This document shows positions 36,392 to 47,112 of a stretch of 64,000 nt of DNA, one piece after another. The notes under the pieces were generated by a model. It had not been told where the DNA came from and ran no database searches. It saw nothing but the letters and a program-made list of their open reading frames with translations. This DNA comes from Ziziphus jujuba (Eukaryota; Streptophyta; Magnoliopsida; Rosales; Rhamnaceae). The translations under genes were made by a program, and so were the position numbers. The stretch covers positions 12,598,501-12,662,500 of the forward strand of contig NC_083388.1 of the NCBI RefSeq assembly GCF_031755915.1. Direction: 5' to 3'. Within the stretch, counting starts at the first letter, position 1; each line of letters starts with the position of its first letter.

Positions 36392-37175
36392 GGGGAAGTT
36401 GGCCCAATACCCATCTAAATAAGAGGTTAAGGATATTTATCCTTTCCTTCTCCAATTTTTTTTTATCTAACCACCACTTCCTATTTTACCCTCAATCAAA
36501 TTAAAAATTACTTATTTTCCTTTTCACCTTCTGAAAAGCTTTCAATCTCTGCACCTCTGCTTTTTTTTTTTACCCCCCTTCTTCGAGCAAAATCCACACA
36601 CAATCCTGTTGAAAAAAAAAAATTCCTGCTCCACCTGTGCTTTCCTTTTATTTTTGATTTCTATTTTATATTTTTTTTAATTTATGCATTAAAAAAAAGA
36701 AAAAAAAGAAAAAACAAAAAAAGGGCATGAATACCATCGAAGCAAAGTCCCCTGTCACTTTCAATATCTCTCAATATCACATTAGCAATAATGGAGGACA
36801 CTGACATCAACAACAACCATAACCCATATTCCAAATCCCATTCCAAACCCAAACTCACGCTTTCCTCTTCTTCTTCTTCTTCTACATGGACTCCTCCATC
36901 TTCATTTTCATATTCATCTTGTTTCTTCTTCCTATTCTCACCCCCTTACGTGCTTTCTTCTTCGACGACATCCCTTTAATCTGTGAAAGCTTCGGTTTAT
37001 GCAACCCCAGACCCATGTTTGCTAGGTTCTGTGTTTTTATGTTTTTTAGTGAATTTATGGGTTAAGGGTATAATTGGGATATTCAAAAAGAGGTGGGTAG
37101 ATAAAAAAAAAAATTGAGAGTAAAGGGCAAATTTCATTAGAGCGGTTTAAACATGGGTATTGGGCTAAATTCCCC
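36392..37175. mobile_element. Pack-MULE-like element (784 bp) with 9-bp target duplication
   Basis: Ends are GGGGAAGTTGGCCC and, as reverse complement of the right end, GGGGAATTTAGCCC. Similarity continues inward for about 80 bp (CAATACCCAT; CAATTTTTTTTTATCT). Flanks are TCTAATCTA (36383-36391) and TCTAATATA (37176-37184), 8 of 9 identical. The interior (about 36790-37010) is C-rich, unlike its surroundings, and holds an open frame from ATG 36791 with a Ser-rich stretch. That looks like a captured piece of a cellular gene, though I cannot name the source. Confidence 0.65.
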
Positions 37176-37185
37176 TCTAATATAG

Positions 37186-37975
37186 TGATATGAACCTAGG
37201 TCGACTCGCCCCTAAACCTGTATTATATTAGCCCCAATTGAAAAATTAAGTTCAAATTCTTATGGTCACTTCAACCCTTAATCAATCTGTGACTAGAAAC
37301 CTTGGTATATGATGAAGACGCCACAATAGGTGATGGATGTTCTATTGATAAATCAAACTAAAGTACTCACTCTCTAATGGTGTTTTAGGTGTTTAAAAGA
37401 ACTAAGAGAATTCTATCTCATAAATAAATTTTCTGAATAATATTAAAGGTGTATTCCCATTGAAAAATAACCTTTGAATAGGTTAAAGTCACAAAGAAAT
37501 AAATTCTAATTTAGCTAGGTAAAACCGGCCATGAGATAAGGAAACAATGGGTTAGCTGAAATTCACCTACTTTCCTAAACTAATTTGGATTAATTAATTT
37601 CGTTATTTTGAATTAAGAATTAATTAATTTGCAATGGAAATAAAAAAGAATAATAACTTTCCTAAGTTGTTTTGTCCAGAAAATAAGTAAACAAAATAAA
37701 TAAATAAATAAATAAAAGACTAATTTCCTAAAACAAAAAGTCTAACTCAAATTAGAAAACTAGTTGACTAGTTTTACTACTAAGCTCACTTTGACCAATT
37801 TTCAGTTTGTAAGGACTCCAAATTAGATCCGATGTGCCATGTAGGATGCCAAATAGGATTATTTATGATGCCCATATGTCTTCTTTGATTGCTTTTTCTC
37901 CTACTCGTAAATGCCTTCGTTGATTGCTTTTTTTTCTGCCTTGACTTGTTTCCATGACCTCTTATTGGTATGAAT
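37186..37975 (-). mobile_element. Truncated LTR of the CRM-like gypsy family
   Basis: Read on the minus strand this matches the LTR at 40907-42031 from its 3' end (terminal TGATATGAACCTAGG here, the inverse of CCTAGGTTCGTATCA) back to about LTR position 285. It has an internal gap and lacks the coding tail at the 5' end. The left boundary lies 1 bp from the duplicated target of the neighbouring Pack-MULE-like element. Confidence 0.75.
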
Positions 37976-37979
37976 CACT

Positions 37980-38440
37980 CACTGAGATGATTAGCATCTC
38001 ATATTTTTAAATTCCGTTCCTCTAGGTACCAGGTTTGTCGGTATTCATCCGGAGCGGATTTGATCTTCATCACCGTCTTAGTTCGAGAAGTACCCTGTTA
38101 TTCATTTATTGCAATTGTAATATTTCTTTCATCCATGTTGTATTCTATGCTTCGTAGTACTTCATGAAGCTCTGTATATTGTCTCGGACATTTATGTATT
38201 ATTTATGCACTGGATTACTGTTATTCTTTTGAAGTGCTGTAAATTTGTGGAATCAACTTGTAGTATGTGGGAGGAATAAGAGGATGAATATAGAAGTGTA
38301 TTTTCTGTGCAGGAAATTTGTGGTAAGTCCATCCCTTAGGGGAGGTTCTGCTGGATTTTCCATTTGAGGGTCCGGTAGGGTTTCCCTGGGATCAGAGCTT
38401 GTCTAGGGTTCCGGTGAGAAATTTTGGATGGGTCCTGACA
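37980..38440 (+). mobile_element. 3' end of a Tekay/Del-type gypsy LTR (fragment)
   Basis: The text ends GGTCCTGACA at 38440 after a G/C-richer stretch (GTCCGGTAGGGTTTCCCTGG, GGGTTCCGGTGAGAAATTTT). This is the typical 3' end of some plant chromovirus LTRs, as I remember it. No LTR start or second copy is present in the window. Confidence 0.4.
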
Positions 38441-39780
38441 TCTACACAAGACAAAAATGGCAGAATCCAAAATAAATCCTACACCAGCTAGTTTAAGTGT
38501 CAAACTTGGCCTCAATATTTAGTGTTCCCTTTAAAGATCAATTTCTGTATCATAGTACCATTGGTGCCAATTGTTAGGGTGAAAAGGTTATGACCAAGAG
38601 CAAGCTAACTTGAAGTGTTAGCAACAAGCAAACTTTTGGTAATGCTCTTAGGAATGGTTGTGTATGTATGAGTTGTGTTTTTAGGTTTTGGTTATGGTGT
38701 TTTCTAGTTTTTAGGGTTCCTAGAGTGTTCTAAGATTTTGAAGAAGAGAAAAAGAGAAGGAGAAAATGTTGGTTTTTGAAAATGAGGCTTAGATATTCAA
38801 CCATCTCATTGTTTCAATAATATAAGTATGAAATTACAACTAGTTCACACATGCTAAGCATGTGAGCTTACAAAACGAGTAAAGCATTTGAAATTTAAAA
38901 AATAAAATGATCAACACCTAAATTTTTATATACAAAAGAGGTAGAAACCAGCTGCAACATGTCTATTCCAAATATAGCAAAAAAGTGGCACATGGTTTGA
39001 ACGAAGTTCCTATTGTCTAACTAGTTTGGATAAACAACCAAACTAGCTTCATCTACTTAGTTCCCCTTTGTATCTGCTTAAAAAACTCAGTTTTAAGCAT
39101 CCTTGGTCATCAATAAATATTGTTCCATGAGATAGGAATGTTCTAGAACCGGATCATGGGTCAAATAGCTCCAAAACTGACCCAAACTCTGCACACTGGG
39201 CCCATCAGATATAGCAATCTGTTGGAATAGAAAATGGACTTTGCCATGTCATTTTAACCTAAAATTTAGTTCATAGTCTTTTATATATGTCTGTAGACAT
39301 CCCTCAAAATATCAGCCCAAAACTCTTTTTACATCCTGAGATATAACACAAACAGTAGACCTATGTTGCTGGAAATTATGAATCCAGCACCATAGGCATT
39401 TCAAGCATAATGTTTCTACTCTTTTGTGCATAGTTTTGCCTATTCTTTTGCATAAATAACTTAGGCACAAAACATCATCAAAATATACCTTGCATCAATT
39501 AAAAACATATAAGAAAATATAAACTCATAAAAAGGAAAGGAGATGATACCAAGGTATGCATGCTAGCCAGGTAATACATGCACCATCAAGTGGCAAAATT
39601 GCCACACTTCAACACCTATAATATCTCACTCTCACAAACCCTAAATTATCCTTTATAGTGACAAATTAAGTTAATTTATGCATTCTCCCATTAACATTCA
39701 CTAGTCCACTTGCAACAGTGTGTTAAGGTATCTCCAAGGCACAAAACATTTAGGAATTCACTTTCGACCCTCCTCCTTTT
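38441..39780. other. Unassigned repeat-like DNA
   Basis: No gene was recognised. TGTTAGGGTGAAAAGG at 38571 could be an LTR start, and parts of 38600-39650 have LTR-like composition, but no matching second end was found. Confidence 0.35.
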
Positions 39781-39784
39781 TCCA

Positions 39785-40499
39785 CCTGTATGGTTATATA
39801 AAAGTCAATTGGGCATCTTTCCTAGATGATTGTGAGTCTATAGGGAATTTTGTGTATATCTTGGGAACAAATTAATTTCTTGGTTGTCACGTTAATAAAG
39901 GAGGTTACTCAATTAAGCACAGAATTTGAATACTAAGCTCGTGCAAATGGTACAGCTGAGTTGGCACAGGTTCAATATCTTCTGCAAGAATTGAAGATAA
40001 AAATCAACTCCTATTCTTGTCTTATGGTGTGATAATATGGTTGCTAGTTCATTGGCCACAAATCTCGTTTTTCATGCACATAGAAGTAGATGTTCATTTT
40101 GTTTGCGATCAAGTGGTCCAAAAGACACTTGAAGTTTGGTATGTTCCAAGTCTAGAACAAGTTGCAAATATTCTTGCAAAGATCATGCCTAAACCACATT
40201 TACTTTATCTTCATGACAAGCTAAATCGGCAAGTTTCACCATAGTTTAGCTTGAGGGGGGATATTAGATAAAATGTTAATTTATCTTTATTATATTTTTT
40301 TAGTATTGTAAATCAAATGTACAGAATAGGATTATTTATCTATTTAGTTAGGATGTGATAAGCATTATCTCATCAATTATTTATCTCTATCTGCATGGGT
40401 TGGCTAATACAATCCAAATATCATGTATTAGTATATATTCATTAACTGTGAATAGAAAGAACACAATTCCTATTATACGTTTCTATTATTTTCCTTACA
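39785..40499 (+). mobile_element. Ty1/copia 3' relic: RNase H, polypurine tract and LTR
   Basis: The plus strand keeps a broken RNase H (GYIKVNWASFLDD, then ESIGNFVYILGTN) and the copia C-terminal region with VWYVPSLEQVANILAKIMPK (about 40136-40195). It ends in a stop and the polypurine tract TTGAGGGGGGA (about 40249-40259). The following about 237 bp, from TATTAGATAAAATG to TTTTCCTTACA (40499), is the LTR. The 5' two-thirds of the element is missing. Several stops show it is dead. Confidence 0.75.
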
Positions 40500-40757
40500 C
40501 ATAAGCATTCAAATAAAATATTAAATTCTTTCTATTTTAATACCTAAAAAAATTACAAATCTTACGATATAAGTCATACGTGACCCATTTTTCACTATTT
40601 TTAGTAATTTTAACAAATGTTTATTATTTTCCTCACACATAAGCATTCAAATAAATTATTTAATTCTTCCAATTTTAATACCTACAACATGAGTTGCACG
40701 TGACTTTTGTCATTATTTTTATTAATTTTAGCAGATTCACACCTATTTATAGTAATT
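40485..40757. repeat. 138-bp tandem duplication across the copia LTR end
   Basis: The string ATTATTTTCCTTACACATAA at 40485 recurs as ATTATTTTCCTCACACATAA at 40623, followed by parallel text (CATTCAAATAAA..., TTTTAATACCTA, CGTGAC). The unit includes the last bases of the LTR and its flank, so duplication came after insertion. Confidence 0.75.
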
Positions 40758-40906
40758 TTTAAAATAAAGGATGTTGGGTGTCAAAAATAATTGTACAACC
40801 TCCGAAAGAAATACATAATTTTATAAGATACTAATATACAATTTATCAAAAAAAAAATGTAAATGATAGCGACAAGGGTCCCAGCCCCAAATTTCCAATA
40901 GCTAGA

Positions 40907-42031
40907 TGATGAGAATCCGTCCGAATCCATACAACCGACTATCCGCTGGGGTGCTGATTCAATACAGATGAAGACCGGACCAATCACTAGAGCACAAGCT
41001 AGGAGATTTAAATACAATCTGGCTGAATTAATACAGGGAGTTATCAATTCTCAAAAGGGTTTATCCATATCCAAAGATACAAGACCCGTTTTATGCATCC
41101 AGGTGGTAAAGGCCGATACGGACCCGATAGCCGTTATGGTGCAAATATGAACTCCAGGCAGCACGAAATGGGTTCAACACTTTTTGAATTCAATTCATAC
41201 CATTAAGAGGTCATGGAAACAAGTCAAGGTAGAAGCAAAAACAATCAAAGAAGGCATTAGCGGATAGGAGGAATTTTTGGCTCAAATTGTTGTTTTTGTT
41301 GTTGTCTTTATTGTATTTTGCTGATTAAGTATTTTCTCTTTGTTCCAATCAAGGAAAAAGTATGGGCATCATATATAATCCTTTTTGGCATCCTATATGG
41401 CAGATTGGATCTGATTTGGAGTTCTTACAAGCTAGAAATTGATCAAAGTTAGCTTAGTAGTCGAACTTGTCAACTAGTTTCCTAATTTGATTTAAGCTTT
41501 TTGTTTTAGGAAATTAGTTTTTTATTTACTTATTTTCTGGACAAAACAACTTAGGAAAGTTGTTATTATTTTTTATTTCCATTGTAAATTAATTAATTCC
41601 TAATTCAAAATAAAGGAATTAATTAATCCAAATTAGTTTAGGAAAGTAGGTGAATTTCGGCCAACCCATTGTTTCCTTATCTCATGGCCGGTTTTACCTA
41701 GCTAAATTAGGGTTTATTGCTTTATGAATTTAACCTATTTAAAGTTTATTTTTCAAGGGGAATGCACCTTTAATATTATTCAAAAAATTTATTTGTGAGA
41801 TAGAATTGTCTTAGTTTTCTTTGAACACCTAAAACATCATTAGAGAGTGAGTGCTTTAGTTTGACTTATCAATAGGAAATCCATCACTTATTGTGGCGTC
41901 TTCATCATATGCCAAGGTTTCTAATCACAGGTTGATTAGGGGTTGAGGTGACCATAAGAACTTGAACTTAATTTTTTGATCTGGGCTAATATAATACGGG
42001 TTTATACGCGAGTCGACCTAGGTTCGTATCA
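40907..42031 (+). repeat. 5' LTR of the CRM-like element (1125 bp)
   Basis: Starts TGATGAGAATCCGTCC and ends GGTTCGTATCA just before the primer binding site. Positions 40913-41150 encode the polyprotein tail (QMKTGPITRAQARRFKYNL...QGVINSQKGLSIS), which recurs at 46889-47050 at the end of pol. Homologous copies at 51043-51879 and 37186-37975 define the ends. It shares stretches such as CCGGTTTTACCTAGCTAAAT and GGGCTAATATAATACGGGTT with those copies. Confidence 0.8.
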
Positions 42032-42033
42032 TT

Positions 42034-42046
42034 TGGTATCAGAGAC
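42034..42046 (+). promoter_or_regulatory. Primer binding site, initiator-Met tRNA
   Basis: TGGTATCAGAGAC begins 2 bp after the LTR end. It matches the standard plant initiator-methionine tRNA primer site (TGGTATCAGAGC) except near its 3' end. Confidence 0.85.
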
Positions 42047-43186
42047 AAGATTTTATTCAGGTTTGATCTATCTTATTTGCTTTATTTTGTTTTGTGTTAA
42101 TCTGCAATTTTAGCATTAGGTTAAGGTTGCATCTATTTTACACGTTCAGCATATCAAAAAATGTGTATATATATATATTTTCCTAGTCAAATTAGGTTTT
42201 CCTTGTCTTACCGTATTTTGTTTCCAAGCTTGTTGGTTGTTTTTCATTATTGTTCATGTTAATTTGGTTTATTATTGATTTTTATTTGTTGTTTTTAATC
42301 TTAATTGGTTGCATTCATTTACTCAAAAAAAAAAAGAAGAGGATTTGCGGCAACAAATAGAAATTCACAAAGTTTGCAAATTTGTATTTTGTGAGGTCAC
42401 ATGTTTGAGTTTGTAATTGGTTGAGAATTGCAGTTTGTATTGTTTTTGGTGCTCCTGAAAACTGTGTTGCATCTTCCTATTTGTGATTTAAAAAAAAAAA
42501 AAAATGAGATAAACAAAAAAGGCCAAAAACCTGAGTATTAAAAAAAAAAATGCAAAAAAGGCCGGTTTGTTGAATTTGGAGTTTAAAATTTGTTTGAGCT
42601 GGAAAATTTGAAATTGTGCTATCTGAATTTGCTGGAATTATCTATTGTTGCTTGTCATTTGAAATTTGAGTGCTAAATTCAATAGGATTAAAATTAGTTA
42701 ACGGATTGGAGACAAAACTTGAATTATAAGAACAACAACCAGCAACTATTCCTTATTTTTATCCGAATTGTTTTTTTTTTTTTTTGGTTCATTGTATGAA
42801 TCTCTTTTCTTAAATTTGATCCTTGAATTTTGATCCTTAATATTATGGTTTATTCTTGTTAAATCCGAAATTACCTTGACTAATTTAGCTTTGTTTTGGT
42901 TAGTTAGGCCAAGAATAGGTATTTTCATTCCGCTCGGTATTTGCCTATTTTGCTTGCTATTTTATTGATAAGTTTAAATTAAGGTACACTTGTGATCTAG
43001 TTTCTATTTAAGTGTTTTTTAATTAGAACTTTAAGTTAATTCTTTGAGTGGAAAATAGTAAGAGAGTGTGAGCTTATAGGGTAGAAAAGCCGAGACTAGT
43101 GAGCATACACAAGTGTCGAAACCTTACTTGAGTGAAACACGTGAGGGAATGAATTTGGTGAGGATTTTTGTATTATTTTTAATAAC

Positions 43187-44160
43187 ATGGTAGATTCAAG
43201 TATGAGGAGAGGAGATAGATCATTAAGAATTAATGAAAAAGAATCCGTGGGTTTCAAAGGTGATTCAAGAGCAACAGGAAGTGGAGGTGAACCTACCGAC
43301 ATGATAGCAGTCTTAGAACAATTACAGCGGATGAATGGTCGATTTGATCACCTAGGTCAAAGGATGGACAGGCTAGAATCATCACAAGGTGGGCCGAATA
43401 AAAGGTTTAATGTACATGGAGACCGAGGTTAAGGTCGAGGAGGCCGACAATGACTTAGAGAAGAATTCAGGGAAGGTAATTTTGGAGATGATTTTGAAGA
43501 AGAAATTGATGATATTTTTGCACTCCAAGGAAGGACAACCCATGGGAGACCAGCAAGGAACGAGAATGATGATCTTGGAAATATTAAGGTCAACATACCA
43601 CCTTTTATGGGAAAAAATGATCTGGAGGCTTACCTAGAATGGGAGCGAATGGAGATGCTATTTGGAGGCTAAGAAGGCTAAGAAAGTTAAATTGGCAGCT
43701 TTGGAATTTGGTCATTGTGCACTCCAATGGTGGACAAATGATCAAAGACCCAAAGAAGAGTATGTGATGAATTGATTACTACTTGGCAACAAATGAAGGG
43801 AGTCATGAGGAAGTGATTTGTACCGACTCATTACCATAGGTTGCTACATCAAAGGTTACAATCTTTATCTCAAGGAAATAGGACCGTGGAAGATTACTAC
43901 AAGGAGATGGAGATGCTCATGATGAGATTGAGCATGAATAAAGATAGAGAAGCAAGCATGGCATGGTTTCTAGGTGGGTTGAATCGAGAGATAGCCAATG
44001 AATTGGACTTACAACAATATGTGGAATTAGAAGAGATGTTGCATGTGGCTATCAAACTTGAGAATTAATTTAAGAGGATGGGTACAAGCTCATGGTTTGG
44101 AGCTGGTACAAGTAGTGGGAGGACAAATCCAAGTGTTTAGAGAAGCAATCCCACATATGA
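43187..44160 (+). pseudogene. gag of the CRM-like element, frameshifted
   Basis: Starts MVDSSMRRGDRSLR with a coiled segment (LEQLQRMNGRFDHLGQRMDR). It continues in other frames with the retroviral gag core (LEAYLEWERMEMLFGG) and, at 43841-44066, HQRLQSLSQGNRTVEDYYKE, then FLGGLNREIANELDLQQYVE. This arrangement is standard for plant chromovirus capsid proteins. At least two frameshifts separate the pieces, and the CCHC zinc knuckle expected after 44100 is missing. Confidence 0.8.
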
Positions 44161-44259
44161 CAACAAGCCAAAACTGAAGCTAGGTGATGATTTACAAAGA
44201 TGCATATTTAAATGAACAAGATAATCTTGAAGAAATTGAATTGCCAAGTTCTATTTCTT

Positions 44260-46860
44260 TCCTTTTGCAGGAATTCGATATGTCTTTCTGAATGAAATTC
44301 CTAATGGTTTACCACCTATTCGAAGGATTAAACATTAAATTGATTTTATGCCGGGAGTTGTGATTTCTAATAGACCTGCATATAGAAGTAATCCTAAGGA
44401 GACGAATGAGCTACAAAGGCAGGTAAGTGAATTACTTGATAAAGGTTATATTAGGGAAAGTATGAGTCCATTTGTTGCTCCTATTTTATTAGTTCCTAAG
44501 AAAGATGGATCATGGTGCATGTGTGTTAATTGTGGAGCTATAAATAATATTACCATTAAGTATAGACATCCATTTCCTAGATTAGATGATATGCTTGATA
44601 AATTACATGGTGCTTGCATGTTTTCAAAAATTGATCTTAGAAGTGAGGATCATCAAATTAGGATGAAAGAGGGTGATGAATGAAAAACCGCATTTAAAAC
44701 TAAGTATGGATTGTATGAATGGTTAGTAATGCCTTTTGGGTTAACTAATGCACCTAGTACTTTCATGAGGTTAATGAATCATGTCATGCGTCCATTCATT
44801 GGTAAATTTGTTGTTGTATATTTTGATGATATTTTAATGTATAGCTGAAACCTTTATGAGCATGTAGGACATCTTACGCAAGTTTTAAACATTCTTAGGA
44901 AAGAAATGTTATTTGGTAACATGAAAAAGTGTGACTTTTGCAAAGATGAACTTGTTTTCCTAAGATTTGTTGTAAGTGCTGCAGGAATTAAAGTTGATCA
45001 ATCCAAGGTGCAAGCAATTCAAGAGTGGCCAAAACCTACCTCTATTATCCAAGTGAGGAGCTTTCATGGTTTCGCTAGTTTCCATCGAAGACTTGTCAAG
45101 GATTTTAGCATCATCGTAGCATCTTTGATCAAAGTTGTAAAGAAGAATGTTGACTTCAAATGGAGGGAAGCACAAGAAAAAATGTTGACTTCAAATGGAG
45201 GGAAGCACAAGAAAAATCTTTCACTTTGTTGAAAAAAAAATTAACTAATGCACCCTTACTATTTTGCCTAATTTTTCTAAAACTTTTGAAATTGAGTGTG
45301 TTGCTTTGGGTGTAGGTATTGGAACTGTTTTAATGCAAGAAGGAAGGCCCATAGCCTATTTTAGTGAGAAATTGAATGGAGTTGCCCTAAACTACCTGAC
45401 CTATGACAAAGAAATGTATGATTTGGTGAGAGCTTTGGAGACATGGCAACATTACTTAATGCTGAAGGAGTTTGTGATTGATACGGATCATGAAACTTTG
45501 AAGCACATTAAAGGACAAGGCAAGCTCAACCGAAGGCATGCTAAGTGGATTGAGTTCATTGAGACTTTTTTTATGTCATCCGCTACAAGAAAGGTAAGGA
45601 AAATGTGGTCACCGATGCATTATCCCAAAGGTATATACTATTTTCTACCTTAGATGCTAGATTGCTTGGATTTGAACAATTGAAAGAACTTTATGAGCAT
45701 GATAGTGACTTTGGTGAAATATTTAGGAGCTGTACAAAACATGGTTTTAATAAATTTTACATCTTTGAGGGATATTTATTTAGGGAAAACCAACTTTGTG
45801 TGCCCAACTGTAGCATTTGGGAATTGTTAATGAGGGAAGGTCATGTTAGTGGTTTAATGGATCATTTTGATGTTTTAAAAACTTTATCCTTGCTGCAACG
45901 ACATTTTTATTGGCCTAACATGAGGAGAGATGTGGAGAGAATATGTGAAAGATGCTTGAAATGCCGAAAAGCCAAGTCTAAATTGAAGTTGCATGGTTTG
46001 TATCAGCCTTTGCCGATTTCAACCTTTCTTTGGGTGGATTTATCTATGGATTTTGTTCTTAGATCTAAAACAGGTAAGGATTCTATTTTTGTTGTTGTGG
46101 ATAGATTTTCTAAGATGACACATTTTATTCCATGTAATAAAACCGATGATGCATCTAACGTTGTTAATTTATTCTTTAAGGAAATTGTGAGGTTGCATGG
46201 TATGTTTAGAACAATTGTTTCGGATAAGGATGCTAAGTTTTTAAGTTACTTTTCGAAAACTTTGTGAGCTAAGTTAAGAAGTAAACTTTTATTTTCAACT
46301 ACTTGTCATTTACAAACTGATGGACAAACTGAAGTAGTAAATAAGACTTTGTTTGTATTGTTAAGGGCTTTAATTAGTAGGAATTTAAGAACATGGGAAG
46401 AATGTTTGCCACATGTTAAATTTGCTTATAATATATCTTTGCATTCAGCTACTAAATATACTCTATTTGAAATTGTTTATGGCTTTGATCCTTTGACTCC
46501 ATTAGATTTAACACATTTACCTTTAAGTGAACATGCTAATCTAGATGGAAAGCAAAACGCTAATTTTTTGAAGCAGATTCATGAAAAGACGAAGGCAAAT
46601 ATTGAGAGGAGGATCAAATAATATGCAAGGAATGCTAACCAAGGCCGAATAAAGATGTTTTTGAACATGGAGATTGGTTTGGTTGCATTTAAGAAAGTAG
46701 AGGTTTCCAGAATAAAGAAAGTCCAAGCTTATACCGCATGGAGATGCACCTTTTCAAGTTTTGGAACAGATTAATGAGAATGCTTATAAACTTGACTTAT
46801 TGAATGAGTATAATGTTAGTGCTATATTTAATGCTGTCAAGCTTATGCCCGTACAACCAC
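44260..46860 (+). pseudogene. pol of the CRM-like element: RT, RNase H, integrase
   Basis: RT begins near 44348 (PAYRSNP, then [20 protein letters not shown]) and carries YFDD at 44819-44830. RNase H ([20 protein letters not shown], then [13 protein letters not shown]) follows at 45264-45600. The integrase has the HHCC finger ([20 protein letters not shown]), the D,D35E core ([23 protein letters not shown]) and ends near 46850. In-frame stops at 44681-44683 and 44846-44848 fall where related elements have Trp and Arg, consistent with single transitions (TGG to TGA; CGA to TGA). The start of pol, including the protease, is deleted. An exact 35-bp tandem duplication at 45146-45215 adds a frameshift. 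Confidence 0.85.
45146..45215. repeat. Exact 35-bp tandem duplication in pol
   Basis: The 35-bp unit beginning AATGTTGACTTCAAATGGAG at 45146 is repeated without mismatch at 45181-45215. Since 35 is not a multiple of three it shifts the pol frame. Confidence 0.9.
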
Positions 46861-47112
46861 TACTTGTTGAGGTGTTGATCCAATACAAATGAAGATCGGG
46901 CCAAGCACTAGAGCACAAGCCAAGAGATTTAAAGACGACCTGGCTGGATTCATACAGGGAGTTATCAATTCTCAAAAGGGTTTATCCATATCCGAAGATA
47001 CAAGACCCATTTTATGCATCCAGGTGGTGAAGGCCGATATAGACCTGGGTAGCTGTTTTGGTGCAAATATAGACTCCGAGCAGCACGGAATGGGTTCAAT
47101 ACTTCTTGAAAC

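Larger units (their letters stand above)
40907..47112 (+). mobile_element. CRM-like Ty3/gypsy chromovirus, defective
   Basis: A plus-strand element with a complete 5' LTR (40907-42031), primer binding site, gag, a damaged pol and the start of a 3' LTR (about 46832-47112) cut by another LTR. Domain order is gag, RT, RNase H, integrase, as in Ty3/gypsy. The LTR starts TGATG, ends TATCA and contains the coding tail of the polyprotein. These traits resemble centromeric (CRM) chromoviruses, though clade assignment needs an RT tree. The protease and gag zinc knuckle are deleted (between about 44190 and 44260), and stops and frameshifts occur throughout. Confidence 0.8.

Noticed and set aside
38560..38586. 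Possible primer binding site (ATTGGCACCA) on the minus strand next to a CCCTAACA end
   Set aside because: Does not fit the usual initiator-Met site and no LTR partner was found.
40968..41150. Small ORF starting MKTGPITRAQARRF as a gene of its own
   Set aside because: It is the tail of the gypsy polyprotein lying inside the LTR, as shown by the copy at 46889.
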